Assembly (NCBI RefSeq): GCF_902459535.1
Contig: NZ_LR699553.1
Coordinates: 3,906,001-3,970,000 of the forward strand
Source: Paraburkholderia dioscoreae
Lineage (GTDB): Bacteria; Pseudomonadota; Gammaproteobacteria; Burkholderiales; Burkholderiaceae
Length of the DNA: 64,000 nt
Direction of reading: 5' to 3'
In this document: one piece after another, positions 34,726 to 44,242 of the stretch
How positions within the stretch are numbered: the stretch's first letter is position 1
How the letters are laid out: every line of letters starts with the position of its first letter
The notes under the pieces: model-generated
The model's database searches: none
Seen by the model: only the letters and a program-made list of their open reading frames with translations
Told to the model about the DNA's origin: nothing
Translations under genes and position numbers: made by a program

Positions 34726-35190
34726 ATGGATCTACGTAAACTGAAAACTCTGATCGACCTCGTCTCGGAGTCCGGTATTTCCGAACTCGAAGTGACCGAG
34801 GGCGAAGGCAAGGTTCGCATCGTCAAGAATGCGCCGCCGGTTTACGTGCAACCGTCCGCCTCGTATGCGCCGCAATACGCGCAGCCGCTGCCCGCCGCTG
34901 GCGGCGAAGCGCCGGCAGCGGCCGCACCGGCCACGCCGGCCCCCGCCGCGCCGCAAGGCCATGTGGTGACCTCGCCGATGGTCGGCACCTTCTACCGCGC
35001 GCCGTCGCCGGGCGCCGATCCGTTCGTCCAGGTAGGCGACACGGTCAAGGAAGGCCAGACGATCTGCATTATCGAAGCCATGAAGCTGCTCAACGAAATC
35101 GAGTCGGACAAATCCGGCGTGGTGAAGGAAATTCTCGTCGAAAACGGCCAGGCGGTCGAGTACGGCCAACCGCTGTTCGTGGTCGGCTGA
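34726..35190 (+). CDS. accB: Acetyl-CoA carboxylase biotin carboxyl carrier protein
   Basis: 154 residues. Carries biotin between the two half-reactions of acetyl-CoA carboxylase. An N-terminal helical segment (MDLRKLKTLIDLVSESGISELEV), a Pro/Ala linker at about 50-77, then a biotinyl domain with Lys120 in EAMKLLNEI as the attachment site and the SPMVGTFYRAPSPG thumb. Paired with accC downstream. Confidence 0.97.
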   Translation: MDLRKLKTLIDLVSESGISELEVTEGEGKVRIVKNAPPVYVQPSASYAPQYAQPLPAAGGEAPAAAAPATPAPAAPQGHVVTSPMVGTFYRAPSPGADPFVQVGDTVKEGQTICIIEAMKLLNEIESDKSGVVKEILVENGQAVEYGQPLFVVG

Positions 35191-35318
35191 CGCGGCACGC
35201 CTAGCGCACTGTTTTGCGCATGCCGCCCGCGCGCCCGCTATCAGGGCGCGCGACCGATCCTCTGAGGCAGCCGGCGTTGTGATCAACCCGGCGCCCATTG
35301 ATGAGTCGAAAACCCGCT

Positions 35319-36686
<1,368 letters not shown>

Positions 36687-36689
36687 CTC

Positions 36690-37592
36690 ATGAGCTACCG
36701 GGAACTGATCGCCGAACTGGCACGCGAGCACGCGGAGGAATTCTCCGACGCGCTGCTCGAGTTGGGCGCGTTGTCCGTGTCGGTCGAAGACGCGGACGCC
36801 GACACGCCCGACGAGCAGCCGTTGTTCGGCGAGCCCGGTCTCACGCCGGATCGCACGGCATGGCAGCGTTCACGCGTGATCGCACTGCTCGCGCCGGAAC
36901 ACGAGCCGGCGGTACTGCTGACTGCCGCGGCCAATGAAATCGGCCTGGAAGCAGCGCCTTCGTTCACCGTGCGTGAAGTCGAGGAGCAGGATTGGGTGCG
37001 GCTCACGCAGTCGCAGTTCGATCCGATCAAGATCGGCGAACGCATCTGGGTCGTGCCGTCGTGGCACGATGCGCCGGACCCGGAAGCACTCGTGCTGGAA
37101 CTCGATCCGGGACTCGCCTTCGGCACCGGCAGCCATCCCACCACGCGGCTTTGCATGGAATGGCTGGAGCAATCGGTGCAGCCCGGACAGTCCGTGCTCG
37201 ATTACGGCTGCGGCTCCGGCATTCTGGCGATCCTCGCGAAGAAGTGCGGCGCCGATCCGGTGTACGGCATCGACATCGACCCGCAAGCGGTGGAGTCGGC
37301 ACGTCATAACAGCGAGCGCAATCGCGCGGAAGTCACGTACGGTTTGCCCGACGAATGCCCCACCGGCGAGTTCGATATCGTAGTCGCCAATATCCTGTCC
37401 AATCCGCTCAAGCTGATGGCGTCGATGCTCTCGTCGAAGGTCAAGCCGGGTGGCCGGATCGCGCTGTCGGGCATTCTGGCGCGGCAGGCGGACGAAGTCG
37501 CGCAGGTCTACGCACGATGGATCGACATCAGCGTCTGGCGCGAACACGAAGGCTGGGTATGTCTGTCGGGAACGCGTCGCGAAAGCCATTAG
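36690..37592 (+). CDS. prmA: Ribosomal protein L11 methyltransferase
   Basis: 300 residues. SAM-dependent trimethylation of L11. The ferredoxin-like L11-binding N-terminus (MSYRELIAELAREHAEEFSDAL) is followed by the methyltransferase core: AFGTGSHPTTRLCMEWLE, VLDYGCGSGILAILAKK (SAM loop), VYGIDIDPQAVE and VANILSNPL (the NPL-type catalytic motif). Directly after accC, before the zinc-ribbon gene, so an accB-accC-prmA-zinc ribbon run. Confidence 0.96.
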   Translation: MSYRELIAELAREHAEEFSDALLELGALSVSVEDADADTPDEQPLFGEPGLTPDRTAWQRSRVIALLAPEHEPAVLLTAAANEIGLEAAPSFTVREVEEQDWVRLTQSQFDPIKIGERIWVVPSWHDAPDPEALVLELDPGLAFGTGSHPTTRLCMEWLEQSVQPGQSVLDYGCGSGILAILAKKCGADPVYGIDIDPQAVESARHNSERNRAEVTYGLPDECPTGEFDIVVANILSNPLKLMASMLSSKVKPGGRIALSGILARQADEVAQVYARWIDISVWREHEGWVCLSGTRRESH

Positions 37593-37640
37593 AATAAGGC
37601 GTATTGTCCAACCAACGGCCCTTCGGCTCATCGGCTCAAT

Positions 37641-38933
37641 ATGCTCCTGGCGACGCGTTGCCCCTTCTGTGAAACCGTCTTCCGCCTGCAAACGGAACAG
37701 CTCGCGCTACGCCGCGGCCTCGTGCGCTGCGGGCATTGCCAGGAAGTGTTCGACGCGTCGAGCAGCCTGTTCGACATTACCGAAGGCGGCGACTTCTCCA
37801 CCGCCAAACCGGTCGCCGCTGCCGCGGCGATCGAAGCGCTCTCGGGCGTGCGCCCGAAAGGTCCGGACTTCAGCGCCGAAGCATGGGATCCGTGGGCGCC
37901 GACACCCGATGCCGCAATCGACAACCGTCTGCGCCACAACGCCGGCAATGTGCCGCTCGCGCCGGTCTCCACCGGTGCAGGCATTGCGGTCACGCCGCGC
38001 CACGCTACGGAACCCGAATTGCCGGCCGGCGCATTCACCGCGCCCATTCCGCCTGACCACGAACCGATACTGGCGGACGCGCCGCTCGACCCCTTCGCCT
38101 ATCCCGTCGATCCGCCCGTGGAAGAAGCGCCGCGCGTTTGGCACAAGACCGAGCGGGCTTCTGAATCGCCACTGGAGGAGCCGGTTCTGGATCAATCGGC
38201 TACCTTGCACGGCATCCCTGACAATGAGCCGCGTTTCGGTGCGGCCGGCATAGGCGCCGCCGGCATAAGCGCGACTGCGGGCACAGGCACGGTCGCCTTC
38301 GGTGCTTCCAGCCCCGCCGCTACCGCCGGCGCGGCGCCCGTCAGCAGCGCCCCCCCGCTCGCCGCCAGCGGCGAGCCCTTCTCCGTCCAGCCGGTCAACG
38401 ACGGCGCCGATCCCTTCCCCGTCGTGCGCGAAACGCGCCCGGCCGAACCGCGGCGCATGGGCTGGATCATCGTCGGCTCGGTGGTGGCGGGGCTGTTGAT
38501 CATCGCGCTGCTCGCGCAACTCGCGTGGTGGCAGCGCGAAACGGTGATGGTGTATTTGCCGCGCTCCCAGACGCTCTACGCGAAGGCCTGCTCGACGCTG
38601 GGCTGCCTCGTCACCCCACCGCACGACATCGACGGCTTGCAGGTCGAACCTTCCGATCTGCGGCAGATCGACGGCCCGCACAAGCTCGAACTGAAGATGC
38701 CGTTGCGCAACCGCTTCAATATCGCGCTCGCTTATCCGGCCATCGAACTCACGCTGCTCGACGACCAGAACAATGTCGCGGTACGCCGCGTGCTGTGGCC
38801 GCAAGACTATGTCCCGCCCGGCACGCCGATCGCGGCCGGCCTGCCCGCGCACACGACCCAGACCATGATCGTGCATCTCGACACGGGCAATGCGGTCGCT
38901 TCCAATTTCCGCGTGCAGATTTTTTATCCGTAA
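37641..38933 (+). CDS. Zinc-ribbon and DUF3426 domain membrane protein
   Basis: 430 residues. An MJ0042-type zinc finger (CPFC at 7-10 and CGHC about 22 residues later) opens the protein, then about 230 residues of Pro/Ala-rich low-complexity sequence, one membrane helix (WIIVGSVVAGLLIIALLAQLAWW), and a C-terminal DUF3426 beta domain (LECLVTPPHDIDGLQVEP-like segment, YPAIELTLLDDQNN). In betaproteobacteria it regularly follows prmA. Function unknown; the layout suggests cytoplasmic sensing linked to a periplasmic domain. Confidence 0.88.
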   Translation: MLLATRCPFCETVFRLQTEQLALRRGLVRCGHCQEVFDASSSLFDITEGGDFSTAKPVAAAAAIEALSGVRPKGPDFSAEAWDPWAPTPDAAIDNRLRHNAGNVPLAPVSTGAGIAVTPRHATEPELPAGAFTAPIPPDHEPILADAPLDPFAYPVDPPVEEAPRVWHKTERASESPLEEPVLDQSATLHGIPDNEPRFGAAGIGAAGISATAGTGTVAFGASSPAATAGAAPVSSAPPLAASGEPFSVQPVNDGADPFPVVRETRPAEPRRMGWIIVGSVVAGLLIIALLAQLAWWQRETVMVYLPRSQTLYAKACSTLGCLVTPPHDIDGLQVEPSDLRQIDGPHKLELKMPLRNRFNIALAYPAIELTLLDDQNNVAVRRVLWPQDYVPPGTPIAAGLPAHTTQTMIVHLDTGNAVASNFRVQIFYP

Positions 38934-39006
38934 CGCATTCTTGCGTGCCCGGCACCGACCGGGCGCGTCCACCGTCATCACTGACGAATTTTCGGAGCAC
39001 AACAAC

Positions 39007-39507
39007 ATGAGTCAAGTCACGCTGGGTGGCAACCCGATTGAAGTAGCCGGCACGTTCCCGTCGGTGGGCCAGGCCGCGCCCGCTTTCTCGCTGGTCGGCA
39101 AGGATCTGAAGCCGGTTTCGCTGGCCGATTTCGCCGGCAAACGCAAAGTGTTGAATATCGTCCCGAGCCTCGACACGCCGACCTGCGCCACGTCGACCCG
39201 CAAGTTCAACGAAGCCGCCGCGAAACTGACCAACACGGCCGTGATCGTCGTGTCGGGCGATCTGCCGTTCGCCGCGTCGCGCTTCTGCACGACCGAAGGC
39301 ATCGAGAACGTCGTCACCGCATCCACGTTCCGCGGCCATGAGTTCGCGCAAGCCTATGGCGTGGACGTGACGAGCGGCCCGCTGACCGGCCTGACGGCAC
39401 GCGCCGTGGTGGTGATCGACGAGAACGACAAGGTCGTTCATGCCGAACTGGTCGGCGAGATCAAGAACGAGCCGGATTACGACGCAGCACTCGCCGCGTT
39501 GAAGTAA
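39007..39507 (+). CDS. tpx: Thiol peroxidase
   Basis: 166 residues from the ATG at 39007 (preceded by GGAGC). Atypical 2-Cys peroxiredoxin that reduces peroxides with thioredoxin. Peroxidatic Cys60 in PSLDTPTCATSTRKF and resolving Cys94 in SRFCTTEGIENV match the Tpx family; N-terminal TLGGNPIEVAG and GLTARAVVVIDENDKV are also typical. Likely its own transcription unit after the zinc-ribbon gene. Confidence 0.96.
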   Translation: MSQVTLGGNPIEVAGTFPSVGQAAPAFSLVGKDLKPVSLADFAGKRKVLNIVPSLDTPTCATSTRKFNEAAAKLTNTAVIVVSGDLPFAASRFCTTEGIENVVTASTFRGHEFAQAYGVDVTSGPLTGLTARAVVVIDENDKVVHAELVGEIKNEPDYDAALAALK

Positions 39508-39526
39508 CACCGTCGCATACGGACTC

Positions 39527-39553
39527 CAGCGCCGCGCTCCATGCGCGGCGCTG
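39527..39553. repeat. GC-rich stem-loop after tpx
   Basis: CAGCGCCGCGC and GCGCGGCGCTG form an 11-bp perfect stem with a five-base loop. No T run follows, so it may be a Rho-dependent-type or mRNA-protecting hairpin. It lies 20 bases after the tpx stop. Confidence 0.5.
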
Positions 39554-39601
39554 TCACATCGTCGTACCCATTCCCTTTATCGTTTTTACAGGACGCTCGC
39601 C

Positions 39602-40540
39602 TTGGCTACGCTGATTTGCGGCTCGCTCGCCTACGACAACATCATGACTTTCGAAGGCCGCTTCCGGGAGCACATCCTGCCGGAGCAGGTCCACATCCTG
39701 AACGTGAGCTTTCTCGTGCCGACCATGCGCCGGGAGTTCGGCGGCTGCGCGGGCAACATCGCCTACTCGCTGCATCTGCTCGGCGGCGACGCGCGCATCA
39801 TGGGCACGCTCGGCTCGGTCGACGCGCAGCTCTACATGGACCGGTTCAGGCAACTCGGCCTGTCGACGGAAAGCGTGCTGGTGGTGCCCGACACCTATTC
39901 GGCCCAGGCGATGATCACCACGGATCTGGAAAACAATCAGATCACCGCGTTCCACCCGGGCGCGATGATGCAATCGCACCTGAATCGCGCCGATCAGGCC
40001 AAGGGCATTACGCTCGGCATCGTCGCGCCCGACGGCTACGACGGCATGATCCAGCATTCCGAGCACCTCGCGGCCGCGGGCGTGCCGTTCATCTTCGATC
40101 CGGGCCAAGGGTTGCCGCTCTTCGACGGTGCATCGCTGCGGCGCATGATTGAACTCGCTACCTATGTGGCTGTCAATGATTACGAAGCCAAACTGGTGAG
40201 CAACAAAACGGGTTGGTCGATCGAAGAAATCGCCGGCAAGGTCGAAGCGCTGATCGTCACGCTGGGCGAGCAAGGCGCGCAGATCCATCATGCCGGCGGC
40301 GTCGAAGAGATTCCTGCGGTCAAGGCACAGCAAGTGCTCGATCCCACAGGCTGCGGCGACGCATTTCGCGGCGGCCTGCTGTACGGCATCGAAAACAAGC
40401 TCGGCTGGGCCACCACCGGCCGGCTCGCAAGCCTGATGGGCGCGCTGAAGATCGAACACCAGGGCCCGCAAAACTACGCGCCCAGCCGGGCCGAGATCAA
40501 CGAGCGGTTCAAGCAGGCGTTCGGATACGACCTGCCGTAA
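39602..40540 (+). CDS. PfkB family kinase (adenosine/nucleoside kinase-like)
   Basis: 312 residues from a TTG start; ACAGGACGC precedes it and no in-frame ATG matches. Ribokinase fold: SLAYDNIMTFEGRF, GGCAGNIAYSLHLLGG (substrate lid), VNDYEAKLVSNKTG, VTLGEQGAQIHH and the anion-hole/catalytic DPTGCGDAFRGGLLYG. This pattern is like the Burkholderia nucleoside kinase that phosphorylates inosine or adenosine. Cytosolic. A sugar kinase role is the alternative. Confidence 0.88.
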   Translation: MATLICGSLAYDNIMTFEGRFREHILPEQVHILNVSFLVPTMRREFGGCAGNIAYSLHLLGGDARIMGTLGSVDAQLYMDRFRQLGLSTESVLVVPDTYSAQAMITTDLENNQITAFHPGAMMQSHLNRADQAKGITLGIVAPDGYDGMIQHSEHLAAAGVPFIFDPGQGLPLFDGASLRRMIELATYVAVNDYEAKLVSNKTGWSIEEIAGKVEALIVTLGEQGAQIHHAGGVEEIPAVKAQQVLDPTGCGDAFRGGLLYGIENKLGWATTGRLASLMGALKIEHQGPQNYAPSRAEINERFKQAFGYDLP

Positions 40541-40566
40541 TACCGAGAGCTATTGGAGTTTAGGGA

Positions 40567-41043
40567 ATGAGAACAACGAGTCGCCTGATAGTGGCCGCCT
40601 TGATCGCCGGTTCGCTGGCCATGTCGGGGTGTGCGTACAACAGCAGCTCTGCGGACGTCTACACGGCGTCGCAGGCACAGCGGGAAGAAACGGTCCGCAT
40701 GGGCACGGTGGACAGCGTGCGCGCGGTGAAGATCAGTTCGAACAACGGCCAGCCGAGCGGTCTGGGCGCGATCGGCGGCGGCGCGCTCGGCGCGGTTGCC
40801 GGCAGCGCGATCGGCGGCGGGCGCGGCTCGATCGTCACGGGCATTATCGGCGGTCTGGCGGGTGCCGTGGCCGGCAACTCGATCGAGAACGGCGTCGCCG
40901 TGCACGACGGCCTGGAGATCACCGTGCGCCTGGACAACGGCGACATGCGCGCCATCACCCAAAGCGCCACGGGCGAGATCTTCCGCGCCGGCGAGCGCGT
41001 GCGGCTGCTCTCCAGTGGAGGCGTCACGCGCGTCACGCACTAA
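40567..41043 (+). CDS. Glycine-zipper 2TM lipoprotein (SlyB/17-kDa antigen-like)
   Basis: 158 residues. Signal peptide ends in a lipobox (LAMSGC, Cys22), so the protein is probably anchored in the outer membrane. The middle GALGAVAGSAIGG and GIIGGLAGAVAGN form the 2TM glycine zipper; a small beta domain (EITVRLDNGDMRAITQSA) follows. SlyB-like proteins stabilise the envelope under stress. Closely follows the PfkB gene and ends in a strong terminator at 41092. Confidence 0.9.
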   Translation: MRTTSRLIVAALIAGSLAMSGCAYNSSSADVYTASQAQREETVRMGTVDSVRAVKISSNNGQPSGLGAIGGGALGAVAGSAIGGGRGSIVTGIIGGLAGAVAGNSIENGVAVHDGLEITVRLDNGDMRAITQSATGEIFRAGERVRLLSSGGVTRVTH

Positions 41044-41091
41044 GTTTCCCCTCTCGTGCGGCGAGGCTTTATGCCGCCGCGACGACCTCAC

Positions 41092-41124
41092 ACGCATGCC
41101 CTCCCCTGTGCATGCGTTTTTTTT
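41092..41124 (+). terminator. Rho-independent terminator of the lipoprotein gene
   Basis: ACGCATGC and GCATGCGT pair (8 bp) around a ten-base loop and are followed by eight Ts (41117-41124). Confidence 0.85.
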
Positions 41125-41174
41125 CGCCTGCGGGTTTTGAAGCGTGCCTTAAAAGAAGGCGCCTGCGCCGGAGC

Positions 41175-41209
41175 AAAAAAAATCCCGTCGCCAGAAACCC
41201 GGCAACGGG
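41175..41209 (-). terminator. Rho-independent terminator of the histone H1-like gene
   Basis: On the minus strand CCCGTTGCC and GGCGACGGG pair (nine pairs, one wobble) and are followed by A then eight Ts. It lies 100 bases after the H1-like stop codon. Confidence 0.85.
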
Positions 41210-41311
41210 ACCCTGACCGAGTATCGCTCAGTCATGCTGCTACTTAAGCGCTACTCGATCATCGACACAGAGTACGATGTGCCGAAGTACTTCTACCGCT
41301 GATGCGCCAGC

Positions 41312-41929
41312 TTACGGACGGCTGCCCGTCGGGAACGGCCATGCTGCTGCCGGGTTCAGCGCGGTCTTCACCGTCGCCGCCGGTGCGCTCGAGACAGAAG
41401 TCGCAGCGGGTGCGGGAGCCGCCTTCTTGGCGACAGCCTTCTTCGCAGGGGCAGCCTTCTTGGCAGGAGCAGCGGCCTTCTTCGCGGCAGCCTTCTTGGC
41501 AGGCGCAGCCTTTTTAGCGGCAGCCTTTTTCGCGGGCGCAGCCTTTTTAGCAGCAGCCTTTTTCGCAGGCGCAGCCTTCTTGGCAGCAGCCTTCTTAGCC
41601 GGCGCAGCCTTCTTCGCTGCAGCCTTCTTGGCCGGTGCTGCCTTCTTTGCTGCAACCTTCTTCACTGCGGCTTTCTTGGCCGGTGCTGCCTTCTTCGCCG
41701 CAACCTTCTTCACTGCGACTTTCTTGGCTGCAACCTTCTTGGCCGGAGCAGCTTTCTTCGCTGCAACCTTCTTCGCCGGTGCTGCCTTCTTCGCTGCAAC
41801 CTTCTTCACTGCGACTTTCTTGGCAGCGACTTTCTTCGCCGGAGCGGCCTTCTTAGCCGGAGCAGCCTTCTTTGCTGCGACCTTCTTCGCTACGGGTTTC
41901 TTCGCGGCGGCTTTTTTTGCAGTTGCCAT
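41312..41929 (-). CDS. Histone H1-like Lys/Ala/Pro-repeat DNA-binding protein
   Basis: 205 residues starting MATAKKAAAKKPVAKK (ATG at 41929, GGAG upstream). Nearly the whole protein is degenerate repeats of four to eight residues (VAAKKAAPAKK, AAKKVAVKK), strongly basic, ending in a short nonrepetitive AATSVSSAP...TGSRP tail. This is the Bordetella BpH1 / Chlamydia Hc2 type, which binds DNA without sequence preference and compacts the nucleoid. The DNA itself is a near-repeat and is likely to vary in length between strains. Has its own terminator. Confidence 0.9.
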   Translation of the reverse strand: MATAKKAAAKKPVAKKVAAKKAAPAKKAAPAKKVAAKKVAVKKVAAKKAAPAKKVAAKKAAPAKKVAAKKVAVKKVAAKKAAPAKKAAVKKVAAKKAAPAKKAAAKKAAPAKKAAAKKAAPAKKAAAKKAAPAKKAAAKKAAPAKKAAAKKAAAPAKKAAPAKKAVAKKAAPAPAATSVSSAPAATVKTALNPAAAWPFPTGSRP

Positions 41930-41932
41930 CAT

Positions 41933-42372
41933 TTTCTCCTTCAGGTTTTCAGATGAGAGTCAGTTCAAACTACACCCTTCGTCAAAACCCGCTTCCCGCG
42001 GACGCTTCTCAGGGCGCGCGCTACGAAGCGGGCTATTCATCGGCGTACGCAGGTGCTGCGCGCTTACGCTAATGAATGCGGTAAGGCGCGCCGTGCCACA
42101 AGGCACCGCGCGCCAGATCTGTTCGGCGTTGAATCTCAACGCCGGCAATTGCTTGATCGAGCCGCCGGCGATCGCGCCAGCGGCTTTTTCCGGGGGGAAG
42201 TTTGCCCATCCCACTGAAGGGTTCGCAAAGTGCCTGTCATAGTTGTGGGCCGCGAAGGCACGCGGCGCACCGGGCATGCTTTGCATCAGGCGATTCTGCT
42301 CCTAACCAAAATTGCCGCGGCCCGAGCCAACGGCATCCCCATCGATGAATGCATCTGCAGCACGAACCCGGA
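41933..42372. other. Intergenic stretch between the H1-like gene and nrdB
   Basis: About 440 bases. Contains the GGAG ribosome site of the H1-like gene and an open frame of 108 codons on the minus strand (41960-42286) whose sequence looks like no family I know. No strong terminator or tandem repeat is evident. I see no supported gene here. Confidence 0.4.
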
Positions 42373-43608
42373 TCACTCCCAGGTCAGCGCGCCGCCAGTC
42401 TGATATTCGATCACTCGCGTCTCGAAGAAGTTTCGTTCCTTCTTCAGGTCGATCATCTCGCTCATCCACGGGAACGGGTTTTCCTCGTTCGGGTACAGCG
42501 GATCGAGACCGATCTGCTGGCAACGGCGGTTGCAGATGAAGCGCAGATAGCTCTTGAACATCGACGCATTGAGGCCGAGCACCCCGCGCGGCATCGTGTC
42601 TTCTGCGTAACGATACTCAAGTTCGACCGCCTGCTGGAAGATCTCGCGGATTTCCGCGCGGAACTCAGCCGTCCAGAGTTGCGGGTTTTCGAGTTTGATC
42701 TGGTTGATCAGGTCGATGCCGAAGTTGCAGTGCATCGACTCGTCGCGCAGGATGTACTGGTACTGTTCCGCCGCGCCCGTCATCTTGTTCTGGCGACCCA
42801 GCGCCAGGATCTGGGTAAAGCCGACGTAGAAGAACAGCCCCTCCATCACACACGCGAACACGATCAGCGAGCGCAGGAGCGTCTGGTCTGCCTCGAGCGT
42901 GCCGGTCTTGAAGGCCGGATCGGTCAGCACGTGGATGTACGGAATCAGGAATTCGTCTTTCGCGCGGATCGAGGAGACCTCGTGATACGCGTTGAAGATT
43001 TCGCCTTCGTCGAGACCTAGTGATTCGACGATGTACTGGTAGGCATGCGTGTGGATCGCCTCTTCGAACGCCTGGCGCAGCAGGAACTGGCGGCATTCGG
43101 GCGCCGTGATGTGGCGGTAGGTGCCCAGCACGATATTGTTGGCGGCGAGGGAATCGGCCGTCACGAAGAAGCCCAGGTTGCGCTTGACGATGCGGCGCTC
43201 GTCTTCGGTCAGACCGTTCGGGTCTTTCCAGAGAGCGATGTCGCGCGACATGTTCACTTCTTGTGGCATCCAGTGGTTGGCACAACCAGCCAGATACTTT
43301 TCCCACGCCCATTTGTATTTGAACGGCACCAACTGATTGACGTCGGTCTGGCCGTTGATGATGCGCTTGTCGGCGACGTTGACCCGCGCTTCCGAAACGG
43401 CAGCCGTTCCAGCCGCAGCGTTGGTCACATGAGCGACGGGAGCGACAGCAATGTCGTTCGCGAAGACGTCTTGAGCCGAGGGAGCATGAGGAGCGGAACG
43501 CGTTCCGACTTGCGAACCGACAGCCGATCCCGCAGCGTTGCGCAACACATTCTGTTGCGTAGCGCTCGAGGGAGTTACGGCAGTGATCTCGTCATCCCAG
43601 TTGAGCAT
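42373..43608 (-). CDS. nrdB: Ribonucleoside-diphosphate reductase class Ia, beta subunit
   Basis: 411 residues from the ATG at 43608 (MLNWDDEITAV). Houses the di-iron tyrosyl-radical cofactor. Iron-ligand regions are visible as FEEAIHTHAYQYI, EGLFFYVGF and RDESMHCNFGIDL; the C-terminal tail NFFETRVIEYQTGGALTWE, with Glu and Tyr for radical transfer to NrdA, is intact. About 60 Ala/Ser/Val-rich N-terminal residues are an extension. Lies 634 bases after nrdA, an unusually large gap. Confidence 0.96.
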   Translation of the reverse strand: MLNWDDEITAVTPSSATQQNVLRNAAGSAVGSQVGTRSAPHAPSAQDVFANDIAVAPVAHVTNAAAGTAAVSEARVNVADKRIINGQTDVNQLVPFKYKWAWEKYLAGCANHWMPQEVNMSRDIALWKDPNGLTEDERRIVKRNLGFFVTADSLAANNIVLGTYRHITAPECRQFLLRQAFEEAIHTHAYQYIVESLGLDEGEIFNAYHEVSSIRAKDEFLIPYIHVLTDPAFKTGTLEADQTLLRSLIVFACVMEGLFFYVGFTQILALGRQNKMTGAAEQYQYILRDESMHCNFGIDLINQIKLENPQLWTAEFRAEIREIFQQAVELEYRYAEDTMPRGVLGLNASMFKSYLRFICNRRCQQIGLDPLYPNEENPFPWMSEMIDLKKERNFFETRVIEYQTGGALTWE

Positions 43609-43836
43609 AAATGTCACCATCAATTTAGAACGGTTTGTACCATCTTTTCACGAGCGATAAAAGAGTTCGCTGATGAAAAATCCTGTTTTCGATTCGCGTT
43701 GCTACGTTCATACAACACTTTGTTCAACAGAGTGTGTGCGTCGCCTCGTGTGAAGCGTGTTGAACGTGTGTCGTCGAGGTGCTTCGCGAACTCGAAGAGC
43801 AACGTGCCGAAGCATCGTTTCGCTGCTCTATCTATC

Positions 43837-43914
43837 TGTATTGCGGAGCGTGCCTGTAGCGTCTTGCGACTGCTTGTATTGCGGAGCGTGCCTGTAGCGT
43901 CTTGCGACTGCTTG
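43837..43914. repeat. 38-bp tandem duplication in the nrdA-nrdB gap
   Basis: Two identical 38-base copies lie head to tail (43837-43874 and 43875-43912), each starting TGTATTGCGGAGCGTGCCTG. Beyond it, the 634-base gap (43609-44242) shows no convincing gene, although a 135-codon frame is open on the minus strand. Confidence 0.85.
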
Positions 43915-44242
43915 CCGCGATCCGGCCGGCGTGTCGATCGACCATCGATCGAAGCGTGTAGTGCGCGCACTGTGTCGCGCGCTTCGTCTGGTGCTGCCGA
44001 CTGCTGACTGCTGATTGACCGGGTCACGATGGCCGCTTCGCCACTTCAGCGAACTGCGCTGCTTCGCTACCGGTGCGATGAGCGGCGCGCTTCGTACTTC
44101 ACTCGCCGCGCCGCTCATCGACTCCACTTCCATTCACTTCTATCTGTCTTCTATCTGGTTCGCTGCTCGCTGCATGCGGGTCATTACCTACAACCCGTCA
44201 GCAAGCAGCGATCCTGCTGCCGGCTTCGTGCTTGCCTGCCTG

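Noticed and set aside
41277..42242. 321-codon plus-strand frame opposite the H1-like gene (Phe/Ala repeats)
   Set aside because: Antisense of the Lys/Ala repeat codons, without a plausible protein fold.
41960..42286. Open frame of 108 codons downstream of nrdB
   Set aside because: No ribosome site, no recognisable domain; composition is like other noncoding stretches.
43620..44027. Open frame of 135 codons on the minus strand between nrdA and nrdB
   Set aside because: No family resemblance, contains the tandem duplication, and long chance frames are common at this GC content.
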